From positions 1,302,001 to 1,366,000 of the forward strand of contig JAIXMN010000001.1 of assembly GCA_025716815.1 (NCBI GenBank): DNA of 64,000 bases, in the 5' to 3' direction. The translations under genes were made by a program, and so were the position numbers. The DNA comes from Dichotomocladium elegans. Lineage: Eukaryota; Mucoromycota; Mucoromycetes; Mucorales; Lichtheimiaceae. The notes below the pieces were generated by a model. That model was not told where the DNA came from and ran no database searches. It was given only the letters and a program-made list of their open reading frames with translations. This document shows, in pieces, positions 46,325-57,342 of the stretch; the first letter of the stretch is position 1, and the number at the start of each line of letters is the position of its first letter.

Positions 46325-48340
46325 TTAGGCAGAGGCGACGACGGGCTCCTCTAACTTGTGGAAGCTCATAATGCAACCGTCCTGGGGATAGATGGTGGCA
46401 AAGATACTAAGAGGATAAAGGCATTGCATTGGTCAGGACTTGGATATACTGCGTGTTTTTGGTTTTGTTGTCTTCTTCTCTTATTACTCACGAGATATCA
46501 TCACTCTTCTCCGTGCGATAATGGACCCACTTGAGCTGGAGAGAGGCCTGTGCCACGACAGCCATCATATGCATAATGGCATATTCCTTACCCAAGCAAT
46601 GGTGAGGACCGTTACCGAAAACCATGAAGTTCTTTGGGAACTTTTCAGCTTGGCCGTTAGGGCCCCAGCGGTCAGGGTTGAAGCTATCAGGATCGGGGTA
46701 GGCAACAGGGTCGTGCAGAGCAGGGTATGTGGTAGGAATTACCATGGCTACGAGTTCGCCGAATACGTAAGCCGATCATAGCATTATCAGTTAGTATGCG
46801 TTTGACTTACCGCCCTTGGGAACCGTGTAGTTCTCGGTGATGGGCCATTCGCGAACAGTCTTGTAGGGAACTATCAATATGCAATTGCGTTAGTCTCCTT
46901 GTGCATGGGAACAAAGGAGAATGAGGGAGTCGGGCCTTTGCACCACATCCCAGATGATACGTTACCCATCAAGACGGGAGGGCGGAGACGAAGAACTTCC
47001 TTGATAACCTGGCGGAGGTACACGGACGCCTCCATTAACTCAAGCGTCAAGGGCTGGTCGAGCTTATCGCCGCGAATGCGGATCTGCTCTTCACGGACAC
47101 GGTTCAAAACATCGGGGTGGTCAGCAAGAAGCTGGAAAGCCCAGGTCAAAGCCGAAGAGGTAGCGTCCTGGCTGGCGAACAAAAAGGTGAGCAACGTCAA
47201 GGCGATTTCGCGATCGGTGAATTTGCGGGGAGCGGGTTTGCCGGCCTTCTTAGCCTCCTCCTCATCCTCCGCCAAAGCATTGATCCAGGCATCCATCATC
47301 GACTTTGGCTCTTCCCCACGGGCCATGCGGAGACGGCCATCTTGGATACTCTCGATAAAATGCTTGACAATGTATTTACGAGACTGGATGGCCTTGTATA
47401 CCTTAGTACCAGGCAAGGGAATGGGGAAATTGACAAGCTCAAGGGCAGCAGTGATGTTGAAGTACTCCTGTGAAATACGCTCCGCCACTTCTGAAGACAT
47501 GTAATCGCCAAGGAACACGCGCAAAGACGCCTCCATATTAATCTCGCGGAAGCGGAGTTGGTAGGGTTCGACCTTGCCATCCAAGTCCAGCCATTGCTTA
47601 AAGTGGCGCTCATAGACGCGTTCCTGAATGGGGATGTAGGTGCTATGGCAACTATCTTAGCAACAGTATCCAGAGAAGTTTTGCATTGCCATAAAGCAAT
47701 GGGGGAGCGGAACTTACCCGAGAGCACGGCGTGTGAAAAGGACGTTCAGACCACGGCGGTAGTCAACGTGAGCCTTGCCGCCCAAAAAGACCCAGTTGTC
47801 AGGGCACAAAATGTACTTCATCGAGTCTACGACAGTGGGCTCTGCGTAGATGGGCGAGTTAAGGATTTTGCGACTGATATCGCAAGTTGAGGCAATGACG
47901 ACGAACCTAATAATTCATCCGTGTTCAACGATTCTGTGCTGGTTTCCCCTCTTAGCCTTCAACCCACAGCCACATACCGATCGAACACGCTGACACATGA
48001 CAGCTCCCCGCTCTTCCATTTCTCCATATAGCCCTCAAAGGTGGGATACAGAGAGTCCAGGAAAGCACCGATGATGGGAATCTTAAGCTTTGGACCAGGC
48101 AATGACTTTTTCTTGCTCAGATACCAGTACTGCTCGTAAGCAAACAAGCCAACAACAGCCGAGCAAACGATGGCTGTGGTGGAAACATTGGACTTCGAAA
48201 ACGCAGTCTTCATGAACGAAGCCACTGTGTTCTTCGCGGACTCCAAGGTACGCGGATCGATAAAGCTAATATATTGATTAATCAGTACATATCATATTTT
48301 GAGATGCACATGGAATATCGAGTTACCTTGCGGAAGACAT
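46325..48340 (-). CDS. ERG5: Sterol C-22 desaturase, cytochrome P450 CYP61 (ERG5)
   Basis: Seven exons (48340-48327, 48265-47978, 47906-47718, 47642-46966, 46870-46811, 46747-46492, 46406-46325) give 521 aa. A membrane anchor ([19 protein letters not shown]) is followed by the proline-rich hinge [16 protein letters not shown]450 landmarks are the I-helix [10 protein letters not shown] (the CYP61-type variant), ExxR in [13 protein letters not shown], and the haem loop [12 protein letters not shown]. The segment [17 protein letters not shown] is typical of CYP61. The enzyme introduces the C22 double bond of ergosterol in the ER. The first exon codes only MSSA plus two bases (14 nt). Confidence 0.95.
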
Positions 48341-50019
48341 GACTTATAAGTTGAAAGTTTTAAAAGAGAGGGAAAAAGATGTTAATACGCTTTGTCTCTG
48401 AGTTTTTAATTCTTGATTTGTCTTGTTGTGTCGCGCGTGTGTGCGTATGTGTATGTATGTGTGCATACTGTGAGCGTCGGAGACAATTGGAATTTTGTCG
48501 ATTGGCTCTTTGTCTTAAACAGGTACGGCAACACTGTGACAACAAACAGACAAACCCCGAATTGCGAGCATCGGCGAGATTTCCTGATTAACTTACTCGT
48601 ATTATTATTGATGGGCTTGAACGCGCAATGCAGAACTTGAAGTTGATCAGGAGAGAGGGGAAAGGGGGGAAGGCTAAATCCACCACTTAGTACCGATAAG
48701 GCAAAGGGAAGAAGAGGGGGAAGAGAAAGAGAAAGAGGAAGAGGGAGGGAGAAAATACAAACTCTTCTGGCTTTGTTCTCCCTCGCTCGAAGCGTGCTTC
48801 GTTAACTAGATTTTAAAGACAGCCTACCAACGGGTGTCACCCCCGACAATCCAACCCGGCGTATTTTGTCCTTTTGCCGCACCCTCCCCTCTTTTTTGCT
48901 CTCCTTTTTCTTTTAGGGTTTCTTGGTTACTGCCGCCCTGGCTCGCATCTGAGACGATTTTTTTACATGCCAAGTTGCAATTATATAATCCTTCTCCTCG
49001 CAAAATAAGTGCTGGCATTTTAGCGTTCCTATGGAGATAAAAATGGCGCCATGAAGTGTGGGTTGATGATCTCTCTGTCTTACCAAACCAAATCGGGTCC
49101 CGAAAAGATTCAGCTTTTCTAATACAGCCGGTTTCTACGGCCCGAGAAAAAGAAAACGCTTTTTCCTTTTTAATGCCGTGCTTGTCTCACTCGTCCTGCT
49201 GTATCTCACCTGGCAAGGACCCCTGGGGAATGTTTATTTTCGACCCCCGTCGCTCCTTTATATCTATCATTCGCTACCCTCGGAACGCAAGCCTACCAAT
49301 TAGTCTCTTATAGGATGCTGAGAAGACAGAGGCCGAAAAATCGAATTCATATAAAGTATGTGAGACGGATGGATAAATATGGAAATGCTGCTGTACGTCC
49401 CTGATTATTTTGTGCGTCTGTGCATATCCACTAGCGGGGAGCGCCAGCGAAAGACAATTCTATCCAAGGAACATTTCTTTTGCTTACTGCAACAACGCAA
49501 GACAATGTCATACTTGGACCAATGGCCAGATAGGATCCAGCATAACGGCCATGGTTACTAAGGAACTATGTACTACGTTGATCAAAACATGCGTGGTACT
49601 CTTTCAGTCCGTATCATAAGACCCATGGACTTTTGTCTCCTCATTTCGCTCGCTCTTGAACAATCAAGTTCGATATTGCCATGCTGAGGGATGCGGGGAT
49701 AGAATCTTGGCCTGCTATAGAATCGGACAATAACCGCTCTCGCTTGTCATAAAACAGCAGCAGTCAGGTGATGTCCCTGATGATCACCTTTATTACGTAT
49801 ACAAGCTAAAATAATGTCGTACAAACCACATAAAGAATGTCATCTAAAACTACGTCTTCAAAAATAACTTCGTATTCAAAGTAAAATAATGCCGCATAAA
49901 ATGTAGAAGGGTGTGCAAGGCATCATTAAATAACTGAAAATGCATCCCTTCTTCAGTCCCTTTGACTTAACACTGATTCAGATACAACGCCTATATCCAA
50001 CTGTGTATTTGGCACAAAC
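48341..50019. other. Intergenic region, 1.7 kb
   Basis: Upstream of ERG5; GA-rich tracts near 48700-48760 and no convincing frame. The right end (from about 49810) has GTCGTACAAA like the flank of the first transposase relic. Confidence 0.45.
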
Positions 50020-50420
50020 CAAGTTAGATCAATATAGGTATCTCTTTATGTTTAATGGTATCTTCCAGTCCTATGAATAGGCTTCTTTCCTTAGGCGGGG
50101 GCTGGGCAAGTCTCAAACTACATAAAGTAGACTCCCATTGGCGCACCCAATCAAGACATTCTTCAAACTTTGCTGAGCGGGCATGTATTCCTGTCGGTGT
50201 TGCTGTAGCTGAAGCACTCGAAAGATAGTCAAATATCGACCTCAAAAGTTCGACTTGGAAAATTCGACTTCACATCAGTTGGTGTACGAATTGTAGCGTT
50301 GCGTGAACTGCTCCTTTCATTGAATGTCTGTGTCCTTTCCCATAAGGATATAAACCGCAGCAGACACAAAACTGTCTTTCCAAGGTAAATCGCTTGGATA
50401 TGCTACGTGAGAATAAGTCA
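50020..50420 (-). pseudogene. Second Tc1-type transposase relic
   Basis: On the minus strand the fragments GKDTDIQ and, about 100 codons later in the family alignment, KFEECLDWVRQWE and CSLRLAQPPP match the copy at 25340-26190 (KDTDIRM, DWVRRWE, CSLRLPQPP). Everything between QWE and CSLRL, including the catalytic ESGFH region, has been deleted. The upstream DNA near 50390-50410 (CGTAGCATATC on the minus strand) also matches the first copy. Confidence 0.7.
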
Positions 50421-51009
50421 GGAGAAGGGCAGTACGCTTTCTCATCAGTGATATCATCAGCGTCTCAGAGCAGCACGTACACCTTCGATATGCGGTTGTC
50501 CATCTTCGTAAAGGGAACTAAGGACTGATTTCAGGATGTTGAATGTGTATAGTTAAAGGTCCAAAAGATATAGAGATGGAAGGGATTAACTCTATGCAAC
50601 ATTTTTTCCTGTGCATGCAATTTCCATTTCTGTGCTAACCGGAGGAAGCGTAAATAAACTTGAACAGCTGATCCGCGTCAAATTTGCATAAATCCGATGA
50701 CCAAACTTTCCCGACAGGGGGCTTCAGTACGGCTTCAGTGCGCTTTGTTATGCCTGATCTTAAAAGAGAGAGAATAAAACCAGGGTATTGGAAATGGCCC
50801 AGAAGAACTTTACTGTTTACTGTAATTTTTGTGTACAACTGGCGTGGAATGGATGCTAAACCACCGAGGTATATAGCATTAATTCCTATTTGGAAGGAGC
50901 AAAGCTTACCATAAACATTCAGCATTCTGAAATGAAGAACCTATATATCGAATGAATAGTACCACGCTGTTAATAAACGCGTCTGCCCTGAGCCTATGTG
51001 CTATACCAA
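50421..51009. other. DNA between two divergent transposase relics
   Basis: About 590 bp. An open frame of 96 codons occurs on the minus strand (50635-50925) but has no family likeness; I do not count it as a gene. Confidence 0.4.
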
Positions 51010-51245
51010 GAAGTTTGTTCCCACCCTGAACACCTACGTAGTTTATCTTGCAAAGGTGAATCAGAGCTAGCTGCTAAGCATGTCCTCAAGTGAAAGGGCA
51101 CAGGCATTCAGATACGTCCGAATTCTTCAAGCTGATGTTTGAGAAAGTGTGTAGTGGCTTCAGCTGGAGCAAAACAGGCAGGAATCCTTATCCTTTCAGC
51201 ACAGCGATAGGCGCTGCAGGATGAAAATGATCCTGCATATGTGAG
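51010..51245 (+). pseudogene. Third Tc1-type transposase relic (5' part)
   Basis: On the plus strand, DNA such as TTCTTCAAGCTGATGTTTGA and the flanking AGCACAGCGATAGGCGCTGC corresponds to the N-terminal helix-turn-helix part of the transposase at 25340-26190 (FFKLMFEKV and RSAQRWAS there). Several frameshifts destroy the frame. Only the 5' third is recognisable. It points away from the second relic. Confidence 0.65.
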
Positions 51246-51762
51246 AATGCATCCATTGGCATAGAGCATTTTGACTTCACCTTCCATTACACCATTATAG
51301 ACTTTATTTTCGAACTCATGGATGCGAAAGGGTTTTATATGTTGCGGCGACAGCTTTTAATTTGAACGTTGTATTTACTTTAGAAGAGAGACTACGCCAA
51401 GGTATCACACCCTATGCACTAGAGGTAGTCATTTTCACGGAGAAAGCAATATAGAGGAGCAAGTGATCATCACCGGTCTAATGCACTACCAAGGGCTACG
51501 ACTCGCCCTCTTTCCCTGCCGCACCCTACTGCACGGACTAACGCCCTGTTGTCTCTGATTGCTCTAGTCAATGTATACCTCATGCACTGATAGTCAAAAG
51601 AGAAGATACTTGTTGTCCTGATTAATCTCAGCCCTACATCCCGTTCAATGTAGGGTGTCCAAAGAAATACGTTGCATGCATGCTCTGGAAGGTTGTGGAG
51701 GAAGCATAGTTGTACATTATGGAAAGATACACATTGATGTGAAGAGTAGATTATTGTGCGAA

Positions 51763-52593
51763 TTATAGGATAATGCAGCAAGACTCTTTGTCAGGATTAG
51801 ACGAGTTTTCTTGTTTTGCCTTCCTGTCTCGGATTTGACGCATTAAGGTGGTGTACACGAGTTCAACATTTTGTCTCGTTTTTGCAGACGTCTCAATGTA
51901 CGGACAACCCCACTCGTTTGCCAGAGTAGAAGCTTCACTTCCTGGGACTTTACGAAGATGGGCCAAGTCCACCTTATTACCGACCAATACGAATGGTACC
52001 TATATTTTTTTAATAATCCACACTATTAGTCACCGCAAAGCAAGCTCCAAACTAGTCCGCCTTTCCCCGCTAAGCAGGGTCCTATACGCCCTGCCTCTTA
52101 CCGTCTCGTCATCCAATACACGTAAGATCTGGTCGCGGAATTCTTGTGAGTGCTCCAATGACTCGTGCTCGCAGACTGAGAAAACACACATGAATCCTTC
52201 GCCCGATCGATAGTAGTTATCACGAATCTATCTCCTCAAAGTAAGACACATTATCCGCTTGGCTGCTAAACACATGACAAAACTCACAGCGGCATACTCC
52301 TCCTGACCCGCGGTATCAAGGATGTCAATTTGACACTCTTGGTTGTCCAGCACAACTTTTTTGCGATAAGCTACAGGAAAAGAAGGCGGAAAAAGTGGGT
52401 CATCATCTCGAGATTTTTATTCCATGCTAATTAAAAAATAAGGACGCTTACAATCGGCCTTGGTTGGATCGTATTCCTCGACGAAATCGCCGTACATATA
52501 TTGCAGAGTCAATGCTGATTTACCAACGCCACCGGAGCCAACCATAATGACTTTGTGAAGGGGTAATGTTTGCTTTGTTTTACTTTTGGCCAT
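51763..52593 (-). CDS. Ral-type small GTPase
   Basis: Four exons (52593-52452, 52370-52288, 52227-52102, 51999-51763) give 195 aa. The P-loop GSGGVGKSA, switch I YDPTKADSYRKKV, switch [26 protein letters not shown] and ETSAKT are all present. The phrases [34 protein letters not shown] and [11 protein letters not shown] are characteristic of animal RalA/RalB rather than Ras, Rap or Rheb. The C-terminus CCIIL ends in a CaaX box with Leu, which predicts geranylgeranylation; the long polybasic tail of animal Ral is replaced by a short polar stretch. Ral controls the exocyst and membrane traffic in animals; that role is inferred. Confidence 0.92.
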
Positions 52594-55500
52594 GGGTGAA
52601 TTAATGTAGTATAAAGGAAAAGGAGAGAAGAGGGGAAGGCAACAGGATTCGAGGGCGAGCTTTTTTTTCTGTGCGATATTGACCGGGAGAAAAAAGAAGG
52701 GGTGGGATGGAATTAGATTTATTGCTGCTCTTCTTTTCTGTCTCACACTCTCCAGACCACGTGCAATCCGGATAGTCTAAGCCATGAACGTCGTCAGCCC
52801 TGGCTCCAAGAAGATTTAGGGAGATCAATAACGTACTTTGAAAGGAGCTTTACGCACGTATCAGTCAATCCCTATCAATGGCAACGGTGGTACCGCCTTC
52901 GGGCGCTCTTCCTCCGGCGTTTATGTGTTCCTCTACAGACTTCCCGCTCCGTTCATCAAACAAATGCGTAAGCCATCCCTCGTGTTCCTGCGTGATCAAG
53001 TTAAATTCATACTCCTCTCTCTTTCATTCCATTGAAATACGAGTAACGTATGTCTGCTCAGACCCACTCGTCGTCATTCCTAGAAAAGGCGTCCACATTG
53101 GCAGGAGACGGGGTGGGAAAAAGCAGTAGCCATGTGGTACTCGACCGTAGTGCCCATAGGTGAAGCTCACACTAGGCAAGATACCCTATGGTTTAACGTT
53201 CTGTATGGTGATGGGCAGCAACAGAGTTTTATCAACCTGCTAATAGGTGCGATGTTTCTTGCCCTAACTGGTTGACTTTCGTTCCAAAAGAAACACGACA
53301 CATCAAGGAAATCCTAATTGGACTTGAATTATCACTGGACTTTTAATCTACCTATAATAGCACATCTGCTTGATGAATAGATGTCAAATATATTGATACC
53401 AATAAGACTATCGACCTCCCTATGGTTAGAGAACGATAATCAGGCAACGGCTTCGATCGGTGTGATTCCGTGGTATGGTATTCAGCCAGCGCCGCGATTG
53501 CCTTAAAAGGACATACAGAATCAGGCGATAGCTTTTTCAGCAGAAAATGGAAGGCTGCAAAGTCGACCTTTAACCTCATCAATTGTAGACCTGTGTGTCA
53601 TAGCTACCCGGATAAGATTGGCATCATCCATCTGGATGCTATGATCATGGTGACCGCTGTCGCATGAGTATGTGACTGCTGCAAATTTGTGTCAATTATT
53701 GGCCACTTATTCTTCGTCCATCGGCTATCTCCTAAAAGCAAGTTCGTTTTTTGTACCTTTCACCGTTTGAAAATTCCTAAGGTAGATATCCACAGAATTC
53801 TCTTAGGCACCGAAGAACTTGATGAGATTTGGATATCCAGATTACGCATAGCCATTATTTCTACTTTGCTGGAAAAGCCGATATTGTGGTTGGCATAGGA
53901 AGAATGGCCAGCAACGTCTGATATGTGGTAATATGCGAAATTTTTGATAAAATGCTTACTTGTTGCTCCTGGAGAACAAACTCACTCTTCTTAAATCATA
54001 TAAATCCGCCATACCCAACGAACATACCGTCTCCAAGAACTTACTGGTCATTGCACTCATGTACTGTCTTGTGTTTTATTATTCCTCTGAGTTGCCGCCG
54101 CAACGGCTGACATAGTCAATGAAATATGAATAACAATATCAGATACTCATTTGAAAGATGTTAAATTCCAAAAGAGCATCACTAGCGCACTTATCAAATT
54201 TCTGATACCTATCTTTGTAAGTTTTTAACATAATTCAATACATATTACATTTCTGTTGCTTTTTGCTTTCTGTTCCAAGATTAGGTGTAGATAATAAAAA
54301 GATACAATAATATAATAGAGGGGGTAGCCTCTACTACTTCTGCTACTACCAAAACAGTACGCACTGTTCTTGCTGTTAACTGTAGTAGGGTATGTACAAA
54401 AGAATCACTCTATTATATTACTATTTGCATTACATCTAGCAAAGACGACCAGGTTCTCCACAATAGGGAGGTTCTTATTCTTGAAGTGCATTGCAGCAAT
54501 ATTGAATCTAGAGTATAGTATGTTCCTGAGGAATCCTCTAAAAAGAGACTTTCCTATAAGTTACTGGAGAGTGGAAGGAGCAGTAGACTTGTTGGGATCT
54601 AGGTTTTCGAAATCTCGCAATGGGGACCTTTAGTGAAACTTTCAACCTGCCCTTGAATGCTCAATAAGGGTCTTGACATGATGAAAGTCCCTTATCTACT
54701 TGGAAAGAACTATCCTTCAGTTAATTCCTACTTCTTTCTTACTTTTTTCCTGATAGTTTCTTTACTTGGATCCTTTTCCTCCTTTGAGTTGAGGAGCATT
54801 GCCATCTTCCGTTACTTAAACGCATTAGCAGTTTGCGTTTACATAAATATGCAAATTTTGTTCCGAGCAGTTCTTGCCTAAGATGAGAAGTGTTGCATGC
54901 GGTTGTTGCCTATAATTTAAATGATATGTTCTTGTAAGCGTCGGCAATATATCCATCATGTGCGTGTATGCAAGGTCTTAGTTTCTTGTGCTCATGTGCT
55001 CAACTATGTAGTCGTCGCTGACCATACTGCAGCGCAATGCTTCCTTCTCCGCTGTACATCCAAAAAAATCTCCAAGGCCAACGGCCGCTATATCCCCTGT
55101 TTTATCACGAGCGGAAGTGAGTGAGACTGGATAAAAGTGCTCTTTATTATACCATGAGCTGCCTCGCTATAACAAATTGGTAAGCAGTGTTTCACGGGCT
55201 ACTAAGAGGGTCATGTGATCTCCGCTCTAAAGTGATAACTACAACACCCCCCCCAAAAGACTCCCACACTGACTCCAGGTCCTCAGAAGAAAATGGGATT
55301 TCCTCAAACCTCTTGGTGGCATATCATAGTCTGCCCTGACAAGTCTGTATTTAACGGCTAAGTTTGCTCCCCATATCCCATTTCAATTATAGATGGCTCC
55401 TAGTCAATTACAGCACCTTAGACTTACTTGGGTTTTGCAGATTTTCCACTTTTCAATGGTCGAAGCCAATGCTCAGGGTCAAAGCGCGCGCACAACCGGA

Positions 55501-55971
55501 CAATAACAAGAAGTACTAAGCAATGAGGTAATGCGCGAATGGATATACTCAGCGCCATATCAGAAGTGCTTATTTGAAACTTGGTTGGACGATAAGTGAT
55601 ATTGATGGTTACAGATAAAAATATTGAATAACCATTGCAGCCTGGTCTTGGTTAAACAGCGATGATAAACAGTTAGATTGGGATTTTCTCTTAGATGAAT
55701 ATAATTGGCTCTCAACGATTCTATCCCTTGTTTGAATTGCTGAACGCAACACTTAAAACGTGGTAGAGATATAAATCATCTTCGAGAGGATGCGATGCGC
55801 TGATATTAGATTAACATGTTTCATACTTTGACATGTTCATTTTTTATGAAAGCTTAGCTATATGATGCAGCTCAGCTTGCTAATATATTAAATATATAGG
55901 AATGGGAATCCGATATTCTCACCCATGCTAAGAGCTTTACCCCAATTAGTATCGTCTCAAGACTATTTAAA
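52594..55971. other. Gene-poor AT-rich region
   Basis: More than 3 kb without a convincing gene. Short frames occur on both strands (for example around 53352-53582 minus and 53689-53898 plus) but lack conserved motifs and splice support. Some may be remains of decayed genes. Confidence 0.45.
55202..55234 (+). repeat. Dispersed 33-bp sequence, copy 1
   Basis: Contains GGTCATGTGATCTCC followed by GCTCTAAAGTG and is about 85% identical to the stretch at 60437-60469. The CTCGCTA string upstream is shared as well. Confidence 0.5.
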
Positions 55972-56430
55972 ATGTCAAAATCTAAGCTTGTCATAGACGT
56001 TATTCCGTGGGATACCGTTGACTAGATATTCAATCATTTTGATGACAGCAATTGCAGTATTGGAGTAGTTGTCTTTGGTGTCTATGGCGCAAAAGATGAT
56101 TACAATCCCTTGAGAAAATCCTACCCAATGTTTGCAAGGAAAGATAAGGACTATGTAAGATAATCCTAGACCCCGCATTGAAAAGGATTGAAGGAACCAC
56201 CACGAAAATGGCTCTTTTCCCCAGACTATTCATAGATACGGCAAATGCGCTTGGGATACCGATTGTTGCCCGTTCCAAAGAGCCGATCAAAATGAACCAG
56301 TTTATGAAGACCCATCCCTTCTGCATGTGAATGGTGGCTATGCCTTCAGGAAACTATGATTACAGATATCGCTTGTTGGCCGACTATTTCGCTGGCATGC
56401 ACGAAAAGATTGTTTTCGCTTTGGCAAACT
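55972..56430 (+). pseudogene. Decayed reading frame of unknown family
   Basis: From an ATG at 55972 the plus strand reads MSKSKLVIDVIPWDTVD, then an in-frame TAG, then IFNHFDDSNCSIGVVVFGVY and GAKDDYNPLRKSYPMFARKD. After a stop and a one-base shift it continues as MALFPRLFIDTANALGIPIV, KEPIKMNQFMKTHPFCM, a TGA, and MVAMPSGNYDYRYRLLADYF. Composition is protein-like over about 150 codons, but stops and a frameshift break it. I do not recognise the family. Confidence 0.4.
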
Positions 56431-57342
56431 TGAAATTTATACGAATAGCATTCTGGTTCGTCGTTTTTCATGTTGTTTCGATCAAAGTCGACATTAATAA
56501 CCTTTACACACCCTCACGTATTAGTATGTATTTTTGCTTGAAAATAGCTTTACTGCAGGGCATGCAATCCATCGCTTTGGAGCAAGAAATGGAAGAAAGA
56601 CCCGTGCGAGTGCCGTGTTGCCTACCGCGACAGCGAAGAAAGGAAGAGTGACTATCCATCTATTGGCGACTTTGTATTTTTATGCTTTTCAGCTAGTTCC
56701 ATATCCTTTCAATATGGTTATTAAAATAAAGAATGTAACAAGTTATGACGAAACGATATGCTTACCTCATAGAGCGGTATGCATATATGTAATACATACT
56801 TTTTTAAACGTACAGTATATACCTTCCTGATAGAGCGTTCTAATCTACCTGTGCAGCTGATATTTGCGACGCGTGTGAATTTCCTCGACAGCTGGCATGC
56901 GTTTTTAGGGTCTTTGGTTGCGTGATATACCTCCAGATACTAACAGCTACGCTTATAAAGTCCATCGGCCTTGGCATTATTATTTGAGATTATTTCCAAG
57001 AGGGTACGTAGATTATCGAACGAAGATATATAAAATAGCCGTACTCCTTTCGACCGATGGTGCGCAGCTGGGCAGCTTATGTGGTTGTAATTTAAAATGT
57101 GTGGAGCAGTATTGGTGTTTTTCTTTTGCAAAATTCTCTTCAGGTTCATATATATGGATATGGATATGTGTGTATGTATTCTCTCTCTGGTAACGTTTGC
57201 TTTAGCTTAGTTCTCTAAAGAGATCTATCGCAGGACTAAAATTAATATTATGCGTTCGCCGAACTCTCCCGCAACCGCACGCTTCTCCCATAAAGAATAA
57301 AGTCCGCAGCCCCGTAGTGCTATTTCCCCTCCTTCGCTTAGA
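56431..57342. other. Intergenic region upstream of the SLC35-type gene
   Basis: About 0.9 kb. Open frames continue from the decayed frame upstream but become AT-rich and unconvincing. The promoter of the transporter should lie in the last few hundred bases. Confidence 0.4.

Noticed and set aside
44019..48340. A secondary-metabolite cluster (P450 plus transporter nearby)
   Set aside because: The P450 is clearly CYP61/ERG5 and no backbone synthase is present; the chitin deacetylase and MFS gene are unrelated.
54370..54881. Two hydrophobic short frames on the plus strand
   Set aside because: AT-rich sequence gives Phe/Leu-rich translations by chance; no conserved motif and no splice partner.
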